A stretch of 64,000 bases of DNA from Pseudarthrobacter sp. (GTDB lineage: Bacteria > Actinomycetota > Actinomycetes > Actinomycetales > Micrococcaceae): positions 113,125-177,124 of the forward strand of contig JAPSJV010000004.1 of NCBI GenBank assembly GCA_031178005.1. Reading direction: 5' to 3'. A model generated the notes under the pieces. The model saw only the letters and a list, made by a program, of their open reading frames with translations. It was not told the DNA's origin and searched no databases. The position numbers and the translations under genes are program-made. Positions 51,948-60,857 of the stretch are shown piece after piece (positions within the stretch are counted from its first letter, which is position 1; each line of letters begins with the position of its first letter).

Positions 51948-53438
51948 CTACACACCGGTGTAGACGGTTTTGCCCCAGGTGTAGAAGTCCAGCGCTGACC
52001 GGCCCTGTTCCCGGAAGGTGTTGGTGGAGGAATCCTTCACGCCGCCGAAGGGCACATTCAGGTCCAGCCCGGCGGTGGGCCGGTTCACCTTGACCACGCC
52101 TGCCTGCGCGCGTGCCGCGAAGTCCGTGGCCAGGGCCAGGGAATCCGTGCAGATGCCAGCCGTCAGGCCGTAGCGCGAATTGTTGATCGCGGCCAGGCCT
52201 GCCTCGTAGTCGGCAACCTCAAGGACGGCCACCACGGGTCCGAAGATCTCCTCGGTCACCGCCGGATCGTCCAGCGCCAGGTCAGTGAGCACCGCCGCCG
52301 GGAAGAACAGCGCGCCGGAGGGGTCGCCGTCGTACGCGCCGTGCAGCAGTGTTGCGCCACGCTCGACGGCGGAACGCACCGCTGCCTGGTCCTGCTCGAA
52401 CTGCTGGGTGCTCACCACGGCACCCATCCGGGCACCCGGCTGCCCGTCGCGGCCCAGGCCGTCGCCCGCCGTGTAGGACGCGGCTTCCGCCGTGAGTGCT
52501 GCGAGGAACTCCTCCTTGATGCCTGGCGTCACATAGACCCTGGAAGTGGCGGTGCAGGCCTGGCCCGTGAGGCCGAATGCTCCGGCAGCCACCACCTGCG
52601 CGGCCTTGGCGGGATCGGCGTCGTCCAGGACCAGAACGCCGTTCTTGCCGCCCATTTCCAGCTGGACGCGGGCCCGGCGGGCATTAAGGATCTCCTGCAG
52701 GCCCAGCCCCACGGTGGTGGAGCCGGTGAAGGACAGCCCGGCAATCCGCGGATCGCGGGCCAGGGCATCGCCCACCACCCGGCCCTTGCCGTGGACCACG
52801 TTGAAAACGCCGGCCGGCAGTCCGGCGTCCTGCAGGGCGCGGGCAAGGTGCGTGGCGGACAGCGGGGTCAGTTCCGCCGGCTTGATCACCACCGTGTTGC
52901 CGCTGATCAGCGCGGGGGCTGCCTTCCAGGCCGGGATGGCGATGGGGAAGTTCCACGGCGTAATCAGGGCCACCACGCCCAGCGGTTCACGACGCGTGGT
53001 GATGGTGGTGTCCGGCAGGCCGCTGGGCAGCACCTCGCCGGTAGCCGCCCAGCCCAGCGAACCGAAGAACCGCAGCACGTCCGAGGCCCGCTTCACCTCG
53101 CCCTTCGCCTCCGCCAGGCTCTTGCCCTCTTCGCGCACCAGGTCCTCGGCGATGGCCGTCTGGCGTTCGATCAGGAGGTTGCCGGCCTCGATGAGGATGG
53201 TGCCGCGTGAGGGTGCGGGGACAGCGGCCCAGCCCGGTTGGGCCGCGGCCGCGGCCGTAATGGCGGCGTCAACATCAGCGGCGCTGCCGCTGGGGGAGAG
53301 TGCGGCCAGCTCACCAGGGCGGGCCGGGTTGGTCCGCTCGGTCACGGCCTCGCCCAGCCATTCGCCGTTGATAAGGTGCCGGGCCGTGATGAGGTCCCGG
53401 TCAGTGGAGGTGGACAGGTCTGTTGCTGTGGAAGTCAT
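51948..53438 (-). CDS. aldehyde dehydrogenase
   Basis: 496 residues. Full ALDH signature: ITPWNFPIAIPAWKAAPAL, LSFTGSTTVGLGLQ, catalytic Glu in LEMGGKN, catalytic Cys in LTGQACTATSRVYV, and NRPTAGLDLNVPFGGVK. Closest in pattern to alpha-ketoglutaric semialdehyde dehydrogenases and similar NAD(P) enzymes, but the substrate cannot be fixed. It follows the SDR and the DapA-like aldolase in one operon, which is a common pairing for sugar-acid or amino-acid breakdown ending in 2-oxoglutarate. Confidence 0.88.
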   Translation of the reverse strand: MTSTATDLSTSTDRDLITARHLINGEWLGEAVTERTNPARPGELAALSPSGSAADVDAAITAAAAAQPGWAAVPAPSRGTILIEAGNLLIERQTAIAEDLVREEGKSLAEAKGEVKRASDVLRFFGSLGWAATGEVLPSGLPDTTITTRREPLGVVALITPWNFPIAIPAWKAAPALISGNTVVIKPAELTPLSATHLARALQDAGLPAGVFNVVHGKGRVVGDALARDPRIAGLSFTGSTTVGLGLQEILNARRARVQLEMGGKNGVLVLDDADPAKAAQVVAAGAFGLTGQACTATSRVYVTPGIKEEFLAALTAEAASYTAGDGLGRDGQPGARMGAVVSTQQFEQDQAAVRSAVERGATLLHGAYDGDPSGALFFPAAVLTDLALDDPAVTEEIFGPVVAVLEVADYEAGLAAINNSRYGLTAGICTDSLALATDFAARAQAGVVKVNRPTAGLDLNVPFGGVKDSSTNTFREQGRSALDFYTWGKTVYTGV

Positions 53439-53471
53439 GGGATTGCCTTTCGGAGAAAGTAAGGATGTGCG

Positions 53472-54269
53472 TCAGAGGCTGCGGATCAGTCCGCCGTCGC
53501 ACCTGAGCGCCACGCCGGTGATATACGACGCCGGTGCGCTGCACAGGAAGGCGGCCGCCGCGCCGAACTCTTCCGGTTCGCCATAGCGGCGCGCGGGAAT
53601 GGACTTGCGGGACTCCAGTTGGATTTCCTCGAACGTGGTGCCGCGGCGCTTGGCAGCGGCGTGGTCCAGTTCGGCCACCCGGTCCGTGGCGATCCTGCCG
53701 GGCAGCAGCATGTTCACGGTCACCGAGTCCAAGGCCACCTCCGCGGCCAGGGTCTTGAGGTAGCCGGCAAGCGCTGCACGGCCCGTGTTGGAGATGGCCA
53801 GGTTGGGCAGCGGGGCGGCCACCCCGCTGGAGCCGACCGCCAGGATCCGTCCCCAGCGCCGCTCCCGCATTCCGGGGAGCACGTGGGAAACCAGCGCGTG
53901 GTGCGGCTTGACCAGCAGCTCGAAGGCCGCCGCGATGTCATCGGAACCCAGCGTTGCCGCGGCTCCCGGCTTGGGGCCCGGGCCGTTGAGCACCAGGATG
54001 TCGATGGGCCCCAGATCCGCGGTGGTCTGTTCGACGGCGGCACGCACGCCTTCCGCCGTCGTCAGGTCCGCCTCGATGGCCGCGGCATCAAACCCCGGCC
54101 GGCCGTACGCTTCCTGCAGTTCGGCCACAATCTCCTTGGCCCGCTCGCGGCGGCGCCCCACAATCGCAATCCGCACACCTTCGGCGGCGAGCGCACGGGC
54201 TATGGCCAGTCCCAAGCCGCCCGTGGAAGCGGCCACCAATGCCGTTTTTCCCGCGATTCCCAGATCCAT
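53472..54269 (-). CDS. SDR-fold protein lacking the usual YxxxK
   Basis: 265 residues from the ATG at 54269. Rossmann cofactor site ALVAASTGGLGLAIARAL and C-terminal SYITGVALRCDGGL are SDR-like, and the Ser strand AVGSSGVAAPLPNLA is present. Where Tyr-x3-Lys is expected the sequence reads AISNTGRAALAGYLKTLA, so the canonical catalytic pair is missing. Related FabG-like proteins with S-N-x-x-R in this place are known and their activity is uncertain. It shares 1-3 nt with the stop of the aldolase gene, so translation is coupled. Confidence 0.82.
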   Translation of the reverse strand: MDLGIAGKTALVAASTGGLGLAIARALAAEGVRIAIVGRRRERAKEIVAELQEAYGRPGFDAAAIEADLTTAEGVRAAVEQTTADLGPIDILVLNGPGPKPGAAATLGSDDIAAAFELLVKPHHALVSHVLPGMRERRWGRILAVGSSGVAAPLPNLAISNTGRAALAGYLKTLAAEVALDSVTVNMLLPGRIATDRVAELDHAAAKRRGTTFEEIQLESRKSIPARRYGEPEEFGAAAAFLCSAPASYITGVALRCDGGLIRSL

Positions 54270-55195
54270 CAGAAACTCCCCGCTGAGGCGGTGGCGGCCT
54301 GGCTGACCAGGGCGTCCGCGCCTTCCCTCAAATGGACCAGCATGCTGTTCCGCAGGTTCTCCGGGAAAGCTGCGGCGGGCGGACGGACCCCTCCGTCTTT
54401 GATGAGTCCGCGTTCGCGCAGGCATTCCTTGCGGATGGCGAGCGCCACCTTTGCCTGCTGCTCGAAATTGATCAGCGGAAGATAGGGCAGGAGCTTGCTT
54501 TGGGCGGCCGCATAACCCTCTTCCCGCCACGCTTCGGTGCAGGCGATCAGGGCTTCCGGGTAGGAGAACCCGGTCATGGCCCCGGCTGCTCCGGCCATCA
54601 GCTCGTCCAGCAGGCCCTGTCCGCCAAGGCCGCCAAAAACTGAAACGTCGACGGCGGATGTCAGCTCCGCGATGGCCACACTGGTGGGCGGGGCCTCGGC
54701 TTTCACCGCAATGACGAACGGGGAGGCCGTCACCACGGAAACCAGTGACGGAGTGCTGATGCTGATGCCACTGGCCAGCGGATAGTCCTGCAGCACCACG
54801 TTGGCTCCGGTGGCCCGGTGGATGGCGTCCAGGTGCTGGATCACCACCTCGGGGCGGGCTGAGTTGGCCTGGACCATCACGGCTGCGAGCCGGCCGCCGG
54901 CCGCGTCCTGGGCGGCCCGGATCTCCTCGATGGCCGGGCGGGTGGCCAGCGCCGTCACGCCCACCACCAGCGGGAGTCCAGTACAGTCCACTACCGTCTC
55001 CAGCACCTGCCGGCGTTCCTCAACAGTCAATGCTGCCGCTTCGCCAAACACGCCCAGGACCGTCAGCCCCGTAGCGCCGATGGCCTCATAGTGCTCCACC
55101 AGGTTTGCCAGGCTGTCCAGGTCCACGTCCAGCGTGCTGCCCTGGAACGGTGTGGCTACAACGCCCCACACTCCAGGCGTCAACGATCCACGCAT
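54269..55195 (-). CDS. DapA-family aldolase/dehydratase
   Basis: 308 residues from the ATG at 55195, with AAGGAG 6 nt upstream (an ATG 13 codons earlier is less likely). TIM-barrel lyase: Schiff-base Lys in FVIAVKAEAPP, and QDYPLASG for the Tyr strand. The usual GTTGE substrate loop reads GVFGEAAALT, so the Thr pair of dihydrodipicolinate synthase is absent; the enzyme more likely acts on a 2-keto acid such as a keto-deoxy sugar acid or a related compound in the operon's own pathway. Confidence 0.85.
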   Translation of the reverse strand: MRGSLTPGVWGVVATPFQGSTLDVDLDSLANLVEHYEAIGATGLTVLGVFGEAAALTVEERRQVLETVVDCTGLPLVVGVTALATRPAIEEIRAAQDAAGGRLAAVMVQANSARPEVVIQHLDAIHRATGANVVLQDYPLASGISISTPSLVSVVTASPFVIAVKAEAPPTSVAIAELTSAVDVSVFGGLGGQGLLDELMAGAAGAMTGFSYPEALIACTEAWREEGYAAAQSKLLPYLPLINFEQQAKVALAIRKECLRERGLIKDGGVRPPAAAFPENLRNSMLVHLREGADALVSQAATASAGSF

Positions 55196-55233
55196 GGGAA
55201 TCTCCTTATGTTCGTTCAATGTCAGGGTGGCCA

Positions 55234-56043
55234 TCAGCGTCCCGGCCAGACGGGAAGGCGTTTTTCCTGGAAGGCACGGACGCCCTCGGCGGAATCCTCG
55301 CTGTCCAGCGCCGCCATCAGGGCCGGGAGCCGGAGGCCGCGGGCCTCGGCGGCAGTCAGGTGGCTTGTCCGGGTGACCATCTGTTTGACGGCCCGCACGG
55401 AGGTGGGGGCGCACGCAAGGATCTGGTCCACCCAGCGCTGCACCGCGGCGTCGAGCTCTTCCGCCGGCACCACCTCATTGACCAGACCCATGGCCTGCAT
55501 CTCCGCGGCGTCCGCCTTCCTGCCCGTGAGCAGCATGCCCATCGCCTGGGTGTAGGGAACGCGGCGCACCAGCTGGTGGATACCGCCGTCGAGCGCCAAC
55601 CGGCCCACCCGCGGTTCCGGCAGCCCGAACCGGGCACCGTCCGCCGCCACCACAATGTCCGCCCCCAGCACCATCTCCATGCCGCCGCCCAGTGCGTAGC
55701 CGTTCACCCGGGCGATGACCGGGACATCAAGGCTGGTGCGCAGGCTCAGCCCGCCGAAGCCGTTGGGGTCCAGGCCTGCCCAGTACTCCAGGCCCGTCTT
55801 GTCCACTCCCGCGGCGGACATGTCCGCGCCGGCGCAGAACGCCCGGGTTCCGGCGCCGGTGAGTACTACGGCCCGGACTTCAGGATCCTGCTCCAGCTGC
55901 TCCCAGATCTGGTTCAGCCGGTCGTGCGTGGCGCGGTCCACCGCGTTCAGCACGTGCTGCCGGTCGATCACCACGGTGGCCACGCCGCCGTCGATGGTGA
56001 GGGTTACCTGGTCCACCGCCGGTTCGGCAGCTGTTGCCGTCAT
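55234..56043 (-). CDS. enoyl-CoA hydratase/isomerase family protein
   Basis: 269 residues. Crotonase fold: oxyanion hole from AFCAGADMSA and NGYALGGGMEMVL, followed by FGLPEPRVGRLALDGG with the catalytic-Glu region and ACAPTSVRAVKQMV. It would hydrate, isomerise or cleave an acyl-CoA. Its start overlaps the CoA-transferase stop (ATGA), suggesting the two act in sequence: CoA thioester formation, then hydration or cleavage. Confidence 0.9.
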   Translation of the reverse strand: MTATAAEPAVDQVTLTIDGGVATVVIDRQHVLNAVDRATHDRLNQIWEQLEQDPEVRAVVLTGAGTRAFCAGADMSAAGVDKTGLEYWAGLDPNGFGGLSLRTSLDVPVIARVNGYALGGGMEMVLGADIVVAADGARFGLPEPRVGRLALDGGIHQLVRRVPYTQAMGMLLTGRKADAAEMQAMGLVNEVVPAEELDAAVQRWVDQILACAPTSVRAVKQMVTRTSHLTAAEARGLRLPALMAALDSEDSAEGVRAFQEKRLPVWPGR

Positions 56044-57284
56044 CGCAGCACCCCCAGCTTCTGCAGGCGGTTGATGGTCTGATCGTCGAAGCCGTTCTCG
56101 CGGAGGACTTCCACATTGTGCTCGCCCAGCTGCGGCGCCGTCCGGCGGATGCTGGGAGGGGTAGCGGAGAGCCGGATCGGCGCATTCAGCATCCGTACCG
56201 TGCCCACCACCGGGTGCTCGGCCTCAACAATCATGCCGTTCGCAGCGGTTTGCGCATCGGCCAGCGCCTGCTCGAGCGTGTGTACCGGGGCGTTCAGCAG
56301 CCCCTGCTCTTCCAGCCGCCCGGTCCAGTACTCCGTGGAGTTGGTGGCCATGCGCTCGCGGAAAATCGCCTGCAAGGCGGGCTTGTTCTTGAACTGCTCT
56401 TCCAGGGTGGCGAACTCGGGGCGAAGGGTGAGGTCTTCTTCCAGGCCCAGCGCTTTGGAGATGCGCAGCAGCGGGTCCGGCGTGAAGCCGCCCACCATGC
56501 ACACGGCGCCGTCGGTGGTTTCGAAAACACCGCTCAGCGGCATGGCACCCCAGTTGACCTCGTAGCCGCGGTTGAGCTGCATGCAGGCCTCCTGCATCTG
56601 CAGGTGGAGCATGGAGTCGTACATGGTCACTTCCACCTTCTGGCCCACGCCGTGGGCCTCCCGGGTGCGCAGTGCCAGCAGGATGCCCTGCATCAGGTGC
56701 ATGCCGGTGATGTAATCGCACAGGGTGGTGGGGTAGATTCCCGGCTTGGCGTCCTCGGATTCCCGCCGCCACATCACGCCGGAGTAGGCCTGTGCGATGG
56801 CGTCCTGGCCACCCTTGTGGGAGTAAGGGCCGTCCGGGCCGAACCCGGTTCCGGAAGCCCAGATGATGCCCGGGTTTTGGGCCTTGAGGTCCTCATAGCC
56901 GAACCCCATCCGCTCCATCACGCCGGACCGGAAGTTGCTGACCACCACGTCCGCGTCCGCCAGGAGGACCCGGAGCACATCCCGGCCTTCGTCGGTGCGG
57001 GTGTCCACCGAGATGCTGCGTTTGTTGCGGTTGATGGACAGGAAGATCGGGTTGTCCTGGCCGTCCTTGTCCGGGAACGAGTTGCGGGAAATGTCCCCGG
57101 CCCCCGGGCGTTCCACCTTGATGATGTCTGCGCCGTAATCACCCAGCAGCTGCGTGCAGGACGGTCCCATAAAAACCTGGGTGAAGTCCACCACCTTGAT
57201 GCCTTCGAGGGGGAGCGGGACGGCTGTTTCTTGTTTTGTTGCTGGACCGGCCTGTTCCGTCACTTCACTGACAACGGTGCTCAT
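56040..57284 (-). CDS. CaiB/BaiF family CoA transferase
   Basis: 414 residues. Class III CoA-transferase pattern: VVDFTQVFMGPSCTQLLGDYGADIIKVE (quoted in part: FTQVFMGPSCTQLLGDYGAD), NRNKRSISVDTRTDEGRDV, VVVSNFRSGVMERMGFGYE, SGTGFGPDGPYSHKGGQD and the later GVMWRRES region. It moves CoA to a carboxylic acid to activate the operon's substrate. ATG overlaps the stop of the FAD enzyme by 4 nt. Confidence 0.9.
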   Translation of the reverse strand: MSTVVSEVTEQAGPATKQETAVPLPLEGIKVVDFTQVFMGPSCTQLLGDYGADIIKVERPGAGDISRNSFPDKDGQDNPIFLSINRNKRSISVDTRTDEGRDVLRVLLADADVVVSNFRSGVMERMGFGYEDLKAQNPGIIWASGTGFGPDGPYSHKGGQDAIAQAYSGVMWRRESEDAKPGIYPTTLCDYITGMHLMQGILLALRTREAHGVGQKVEVTMYDSMLHLQMQEACMQLNRGYEVNWGAMPLSGVFETTDGAVCMVGGFTPDPLLRISKALGLEEDLTLRPEFATLEEQFKNKPALQAIFRERMATNSTEYWTGRLEEQGLLNAPVHTLEQALADAQTAANGMIVEAEHPVVGTVRMLNAPIRLSATPPSIRRTAPQLGEHNVEVLRENGFDDQTINRLQKLGVLR

Positions 57285-58663
57285 GCCGGCACCGCCGATT
57301 CCTGGTCCACAGTGGCGTTCGACGACGGGGCGTCACCGGGATCTGCGCCGTGGTTCCGCATGCCCTGCTGGATATCCCCGGCAGGAACGTCGCGCACCAG
57401 GACACCGCGTTCAACGGCCAGCGCGGCCGCAACGCCGACCGCCTGGCCCATGGCCATGCAGGGCGGGATCTCGCGGGACATCTTCTGGGCTTCGGGAGTG
57501 GCCGAGTAGTGTCGGCCAGCTACCAGGAGCTGGTCAACTTCCTTGGGCAGCAGCGAACGGTACGGGTAGTAGTAGTCCCGGCCGCGGGCTACGGTGTCCG
57601 CGAAGTGCCGGCGCTGGGTGACGTCGTCCTTGGTCATCACGTACTCGCCCTCCAGCAGGCGGGTCTGGCGGACACCCATCTGGGACGCGACGTCCAGCAT
57701 GTAGCAGTTGCTGAAGCCCGGCAGGTTGGCCCGCACGTACTCCACTGCTTCGGAGATCCGGTCCCGCGCCGCGAATTCCGCCGCTGTGAGATCGGCGGGA
57801 TCGGCGCCGTCGAACCCTGTCATGTGAGGTGCGTTGCACCAGACCACGCCTTCGATGGGGGTCTTCAGCCACCAGAGCTCCCAGGCGCCGCCCAGGAGGC
57901 GCTTGATCTTCCGGTTGATGGCGCGGGCTTCCTTGGGATTGGCCTGCTCGAAGGCTTCGGCGGCCGCTGTGTCCACATTGCCCAGCCGGAACACCAGGGT
58001 GGTGAGGTAGTTGTCCTTGACGTAGCTGGCACCTGCCCGGGACGCGACGTCGATGTCGCCGGTGGTGTCGATGACGATGTCTGCCATAAACGCCTGCGGG
58101 CCCTGCTTGGTCTCGCAGATGACGCCCTTGATCACGCCGTTGTCCACGATGGGGCGGGAGAACCAGGAATGCAGGCGCAGGTTGACGCCGGCCTCGCGGA
58201 CCAGGTCGTTGGAGACCCGCTTCCAGCCGTCCGGGTCGAAGGCCGCGGCGTAGCAGACGGGCTTCGGGTTGCTGTGGGAGTGGAAATCGAAGGTGCCAAA
58301 GCGGCCCCACTTGTTCCACAGCTCCTCGGAGGCTTTCCGGTCATCGGCCGGCGGGACGACTGCCAGGCCCAGCTTCTGCAGGCGCTCCACGTACTCGGAA
58401 ACAATGCCGGTGACGGTGATTTCCTGGCCGTTGATCATGTCATCGAGCACCAGGACCATGCCGCCGGAGGCAAGGCCGCCCAGGGAGGAATAGCGCTCCA
58501 GCAAGGTGACGGTGGCTCCGGAGCGGGCAGCCGTGACGGCAGCGGACACTCCTGCAGGTCCGCCGCCCACCACCAGGACGTTGGAGCGGTTGATGACCGG
58601 AGCGGTCAGGTCCTGGGTGGTGGTGCTCAGTTCAAGGGAGTTGAAGGTTTGTTTCGGGTTCAT
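57281..58663 (-). CDS. FAD-dependent oxidoreductase
   Basis: 460 residues from the ATG at 58663 with AAGGA upstream; an upstream ATG would add 13 residues inside the intergenic gap. N-terminal dinucleotide fold VLVVGGGPAGVSAAVTAARS, then GGLASGGMVLVLDDM and IVIDTTGDIDVASRAGASY, which is the pattern of the FAD_oxidored family (pfam12831). The C-terminal part has ADTVARGRDYYYPYRSL and VAGRHYSATPEAQKMSREIP. Members oxidise unusual small molecules; the substrate is unknown. It is next to the MFS importer gene. Confidence 0.87.
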   Translation of the reverse strand: MNPKQTFNSLELSTTTQDLTAPVINRSNVLVVGGGPAGVSAAVTAARSGATVTLLERYSSLGGLASGGMVLVLDDMINGQEITVTGIVSEYVERLQKLGLAVVPPADDRKASEELWNKWGRFGTFDFHSHSNPKPVCYAAAFDPDGWKRVSNDLVREAGVNLRLHSWFSRPIVDNGVIKGVICETKQGPQAFMADIVIDTTGDIDVASRAGASYVKDNYLTTLVFRLGNVDTAAAEAFEQANPKEARAINRKIKRLLGGAWELWWLKTPIEGVVWCNAPHMTGFDGADPADLTAAEFAARDRISEAVEYVRANLPGFSNCYMLDVASQMGVRQTRLLEGEYVMTKDDVTQRRHFADTVARGRDYYYPYRSLLPKEVDQLLVAGRHYSATPEAQKMSREIPPCMAMGQAVGVAAALAVERGVLVRDVPAGDIQQGMRNHGADPGDAPSSNATVDQESAVPA

Positions 58664-58673
58664 GGCGGGTTCC

Positions 58674-59972
58674 TTACTTTCCGACGAAGATGCCGTTGGC
58701 ACGACGTGCGGCGAGATACAAGACGATGCTGAGGATGGACAGGACGGCCACGTAGACCGGAAAGACCCAGCTGAGGTCCACGGACTGGAGCCAGACCAGA
58801 AGGTAGGAGGCGGTGCCGCCGAAGAGGGCCACGCCGATGCCGTAGCCCAGGGCTACGCCGGTTCCGCGGCAGTTCTTAGGCATGAGGGAGGTGCTGACCA
58901 CGTTGTAGAGGGTCATGTTCAGGACCAGGACCAGCGAGCCGCCCAGCAGGACGGCAGCGAAGCCGCCGATTCCCGGCTGGACATACATGAGCATCAGGAA
59001 GACTGACGGGATGGCCAGGATCCGGGTGACCAGGAACCAGCGGGACATGGACCGGCCGTCGGCCAGTTTGCCGATGATCCAGCTGCCGGCAACCATGATG
59101 ATGCCCAGGACGGTGGTGAGTGCGAAGACGGCTGTGGGATCTTCCTTGAACCCGCTGCGTGCTGCGCTGGGCAGGCCGACGTTCCAGGCGTAGTTGTAGG
59201 CCTGCGCGGCGCCCACCACGAAGATGATGGCCAGAATGGAGAGCCAGTGCTTGCGCACGCCGGTCCAGACTGCGCGCGGGGTGTTGCTGGCCATTTCCTC
59301 CGGGTGCAGGGTCTCCGGGAGGGCCCGCCGCAGGTAGAGGACCACAAAGCCGAAGACCGCTCCGATGATGAAGGGGACACGCCAGCCCCAGTCGGCCATC
59401 ACCGCTCCGCCCAGGACCAGGCTGCTGAGGAAGCTGACCAGGGACGCCAGCAGGATGCCGATGTTGACGTAGAAGGACATCAGGCCGGCCACCAGGCCTT
59501 CGCGGCCTTCCGGCACCAGCTCCACCGCGTGGGACGTGGACAGCGGGGCCTCGATGCCGGTGGAGATGCCCTGGAGGATGCGGCATACCACCAGGATGAT
59601 GCCGGCCCAGGCCCCGATCTGCTGATAAGTGGGGGTGATCGCGATGACCAGTGTGGTGGCCGCCATCAGCATGATGGACAGCAGCATGACGCGGCGCCGG
59701 CCCATGCGGTCCGCGAGGGTGCCCAGCAGGACTCCGCCCAGGGGACGGAAGGCGAAGCCGACGGCGAACACGGCCAAGGCGTTGAGTGTGGCGGAGAGCG
59801 GATCGGTGTTGGGGAAGAAGTTGGGGCCGATGAAGGCGGACAGGAGGCCGAAGACCATCCAGTCGTACCATTCCAGGGCGTTGCCGAGGCCGAGTCCCAG
59901 GAGGCCTTTGCGGACAACGGGGGTTAATTTTTCGGGACGGGTGCGAGGGGGCTGGACTGTGGTGTCAAGCAT
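58674..59972 (-). CDS. MFS transporter, metabolite:H+ symporter family
   Basis: 432 residues, about 12 membrane helices. The MHS signature is clear: GLGNALEWYDWMVFGLLSAF, FFPNTDPLSATLNALAVF, FRPLGGVLLGTLADRMGRR and GISTGIEAPLSTSHAVELVP. These symporters import carboxylates such as shikimate, alpha-ketoglutarate, or aromatic acids. As the first structural gene of the operon it presumably brings in the substrate, a carboxylic acid. Confidence 0.9.
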   Translation of the reverse strand: MLDTTVQPPRTRPEKLTPVVRKGLLGLGLGNALEWYDWMVFGLLSAFIGPNFFPNTDPLSATLNALAVFAVGFAFRPLGGVLLGTLADRMGRRRVMLLSIMLMAATTLVIAITPTYQQIGAWAGIILVVCRILQGISTGIEAPLSTSHAVELVPEGREGLVAGLMSFYVNIGILLASLVSFLSSLVLGGAVMADWGWRVPFIIGAVFGFVVLYLRRALPETLHPEEMASNTPRAVWTGVRKHWLSILAIIFVVGAAQAYNYAWNVGLPSAARSGFKEDPTAVFALTTVLGIIMVAGSWIIGKLADGRSMSRWFLVTRILAIPSVFLMLMYVQPGIGGFAAVLLGGSLVLVLNMTLYNVVSTSLMPKNCRGTGVALGYGIGVALFGGTASYLLVWLQSVDLSWVFPVYVAVLSILSIVLYLAARRANGIFVGK

Positions 59973-60133
59973 GGGAATGTCCTTACGCTAACGCCCGTGG
60001 GGGCGCAAGAGGGTATGACGAATGGCCGTCCGGCGTTGGACGGAACAAACGAAGGTGGCAAGGACTGCCAGCAGGCGGTTCGAAGGCCTTGGCAGTTAAG
60101 GGATGCGGTAAACGCCGGGAAGATCCGGCGGGA

Positions 60134-60739
60134 TTACCACGCGTGCGGCGCGTTGACCCAGATAGCTACGCATACCTCTTCGTAGCTGTTCTTGTACCAG
60201 TGGGGGGTTTCCGCGGAATAAGTGATCGAATCGCCCTCGGCCAGGCTGTGGCAGACGCCGTCAAGGTAGACGTCTTTCCGGCCGGAGATGATGTAGCAAA
60301 ACTCCTCGCCGCTGTGGCTGAAGGGATTCGCGCTGGTGTCGTGCCCGGGCGGCGTCATGATCCACTGGGCTTCGATGCCGCCGTTGAGGCCTGGTGTAAG
60401 CAGTTCGTGTATTGCTTCGCCGACGGACTCACGGGTGACGCCCTTGAGGTTCCGCCGTTCGGATTTACGGACCACGGGGGACTTTGTGGGTTCCTGGCCG
60501 ATGAAGAATTTCCCCACCGGGATGTCCAGGCCGTGGGCCAGCTGTGCCAGGGTGGTGAAGGAGGGGTTGGCCATTCCGCGTTCGATCTGGCTGACGATGG
60601 CCTGGCTGAGGCCGGTGATTTCCGAGAGGTCCGCAAGGGTCATGCCCTTTTCCTTGCGCATGGCACGGACCTTGTTCCCGACAGTTGCCAGCAGCGCGCT
60701 TGTGGCGGGTGGGGCACTGTTCGTTGTCTCGGTGGTCAT
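60134..60739 (-). CDS. XRE-cupin transcription regulator
   Basis: 201 residues. N-terminal helix-turn-helix (MTLADLSEITGLSQAIVSQIERG is the core; start of it MTLADLSEITGLSQ) at ~33-62, then a C-terminal cupin (FSHSGEEFCYIISGRKDVYL, GDSITYSAETPHWYKN). Such regulators sense a small molecule in the cupin and often control one catabolic operon. It precedes the eight-gene operon at 51625-59972 on the same strand. The promoter before it (60774-60801) overlaps two 17-bp direct repeats, candidate binding sites. The 161-bp gap to the MFS gene could hold a second promoter, but none is clear. Confidence 0.88.
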   Translation of the reverse strand: MTTETTNSAPPATSALLATVGNKVRAMRKEKGMTLADLSEITGLSQAIVSQIERGMANPSFTTLAQLAHGLDIPVGKFFIGQEPTKSPVVRKSERRNLKGVTRESVGEAIHELLTPGLNGGIEAQWIMTPPGHDTSANPFSHSGEEFCYIISGRKDVYLDGVCHSLAEGDSITYSAETPHWYKNSYEEVCVAIWVNAPHAW

Positions 60740-60773
60740 TTTGATTCCTTCACTGGGTGACCTGACTCACACA

Positions 60774-60832
60774 ACTATAGTGAAGATTTTTAGCCAGTCA
60801 ATGTTTTTCCTTCATTAAAGTGAAATTCTTTA
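60774..60832 (-). promoter_or_regulatory. promoter and direct repeats of the XRE-cupin gene
   Basis: On the minus strand, TTGACT (60796-60801) and TATAGT (60774-60779) are 16 nt apart, a good housekeeping-type promoter. Two 17-bp boxes TAWAGTGAARWTYTTTA occur at 60776-60792 and 60816-60832, exactly 40 bp apart; the first covers the spacer. They are probably operator sites for the XRE-cupin protein. Confidence 0.6.
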
Positions 60833-60857
60833 CTGATCCCATGATGTGGACGCGAAA

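Noticed and set aside
54330..57509. Several long plus-strand frames over the catabolic operon
   Set aside because: All lie antisense to genes with intact catalytic motifs and overlapping operon ends.
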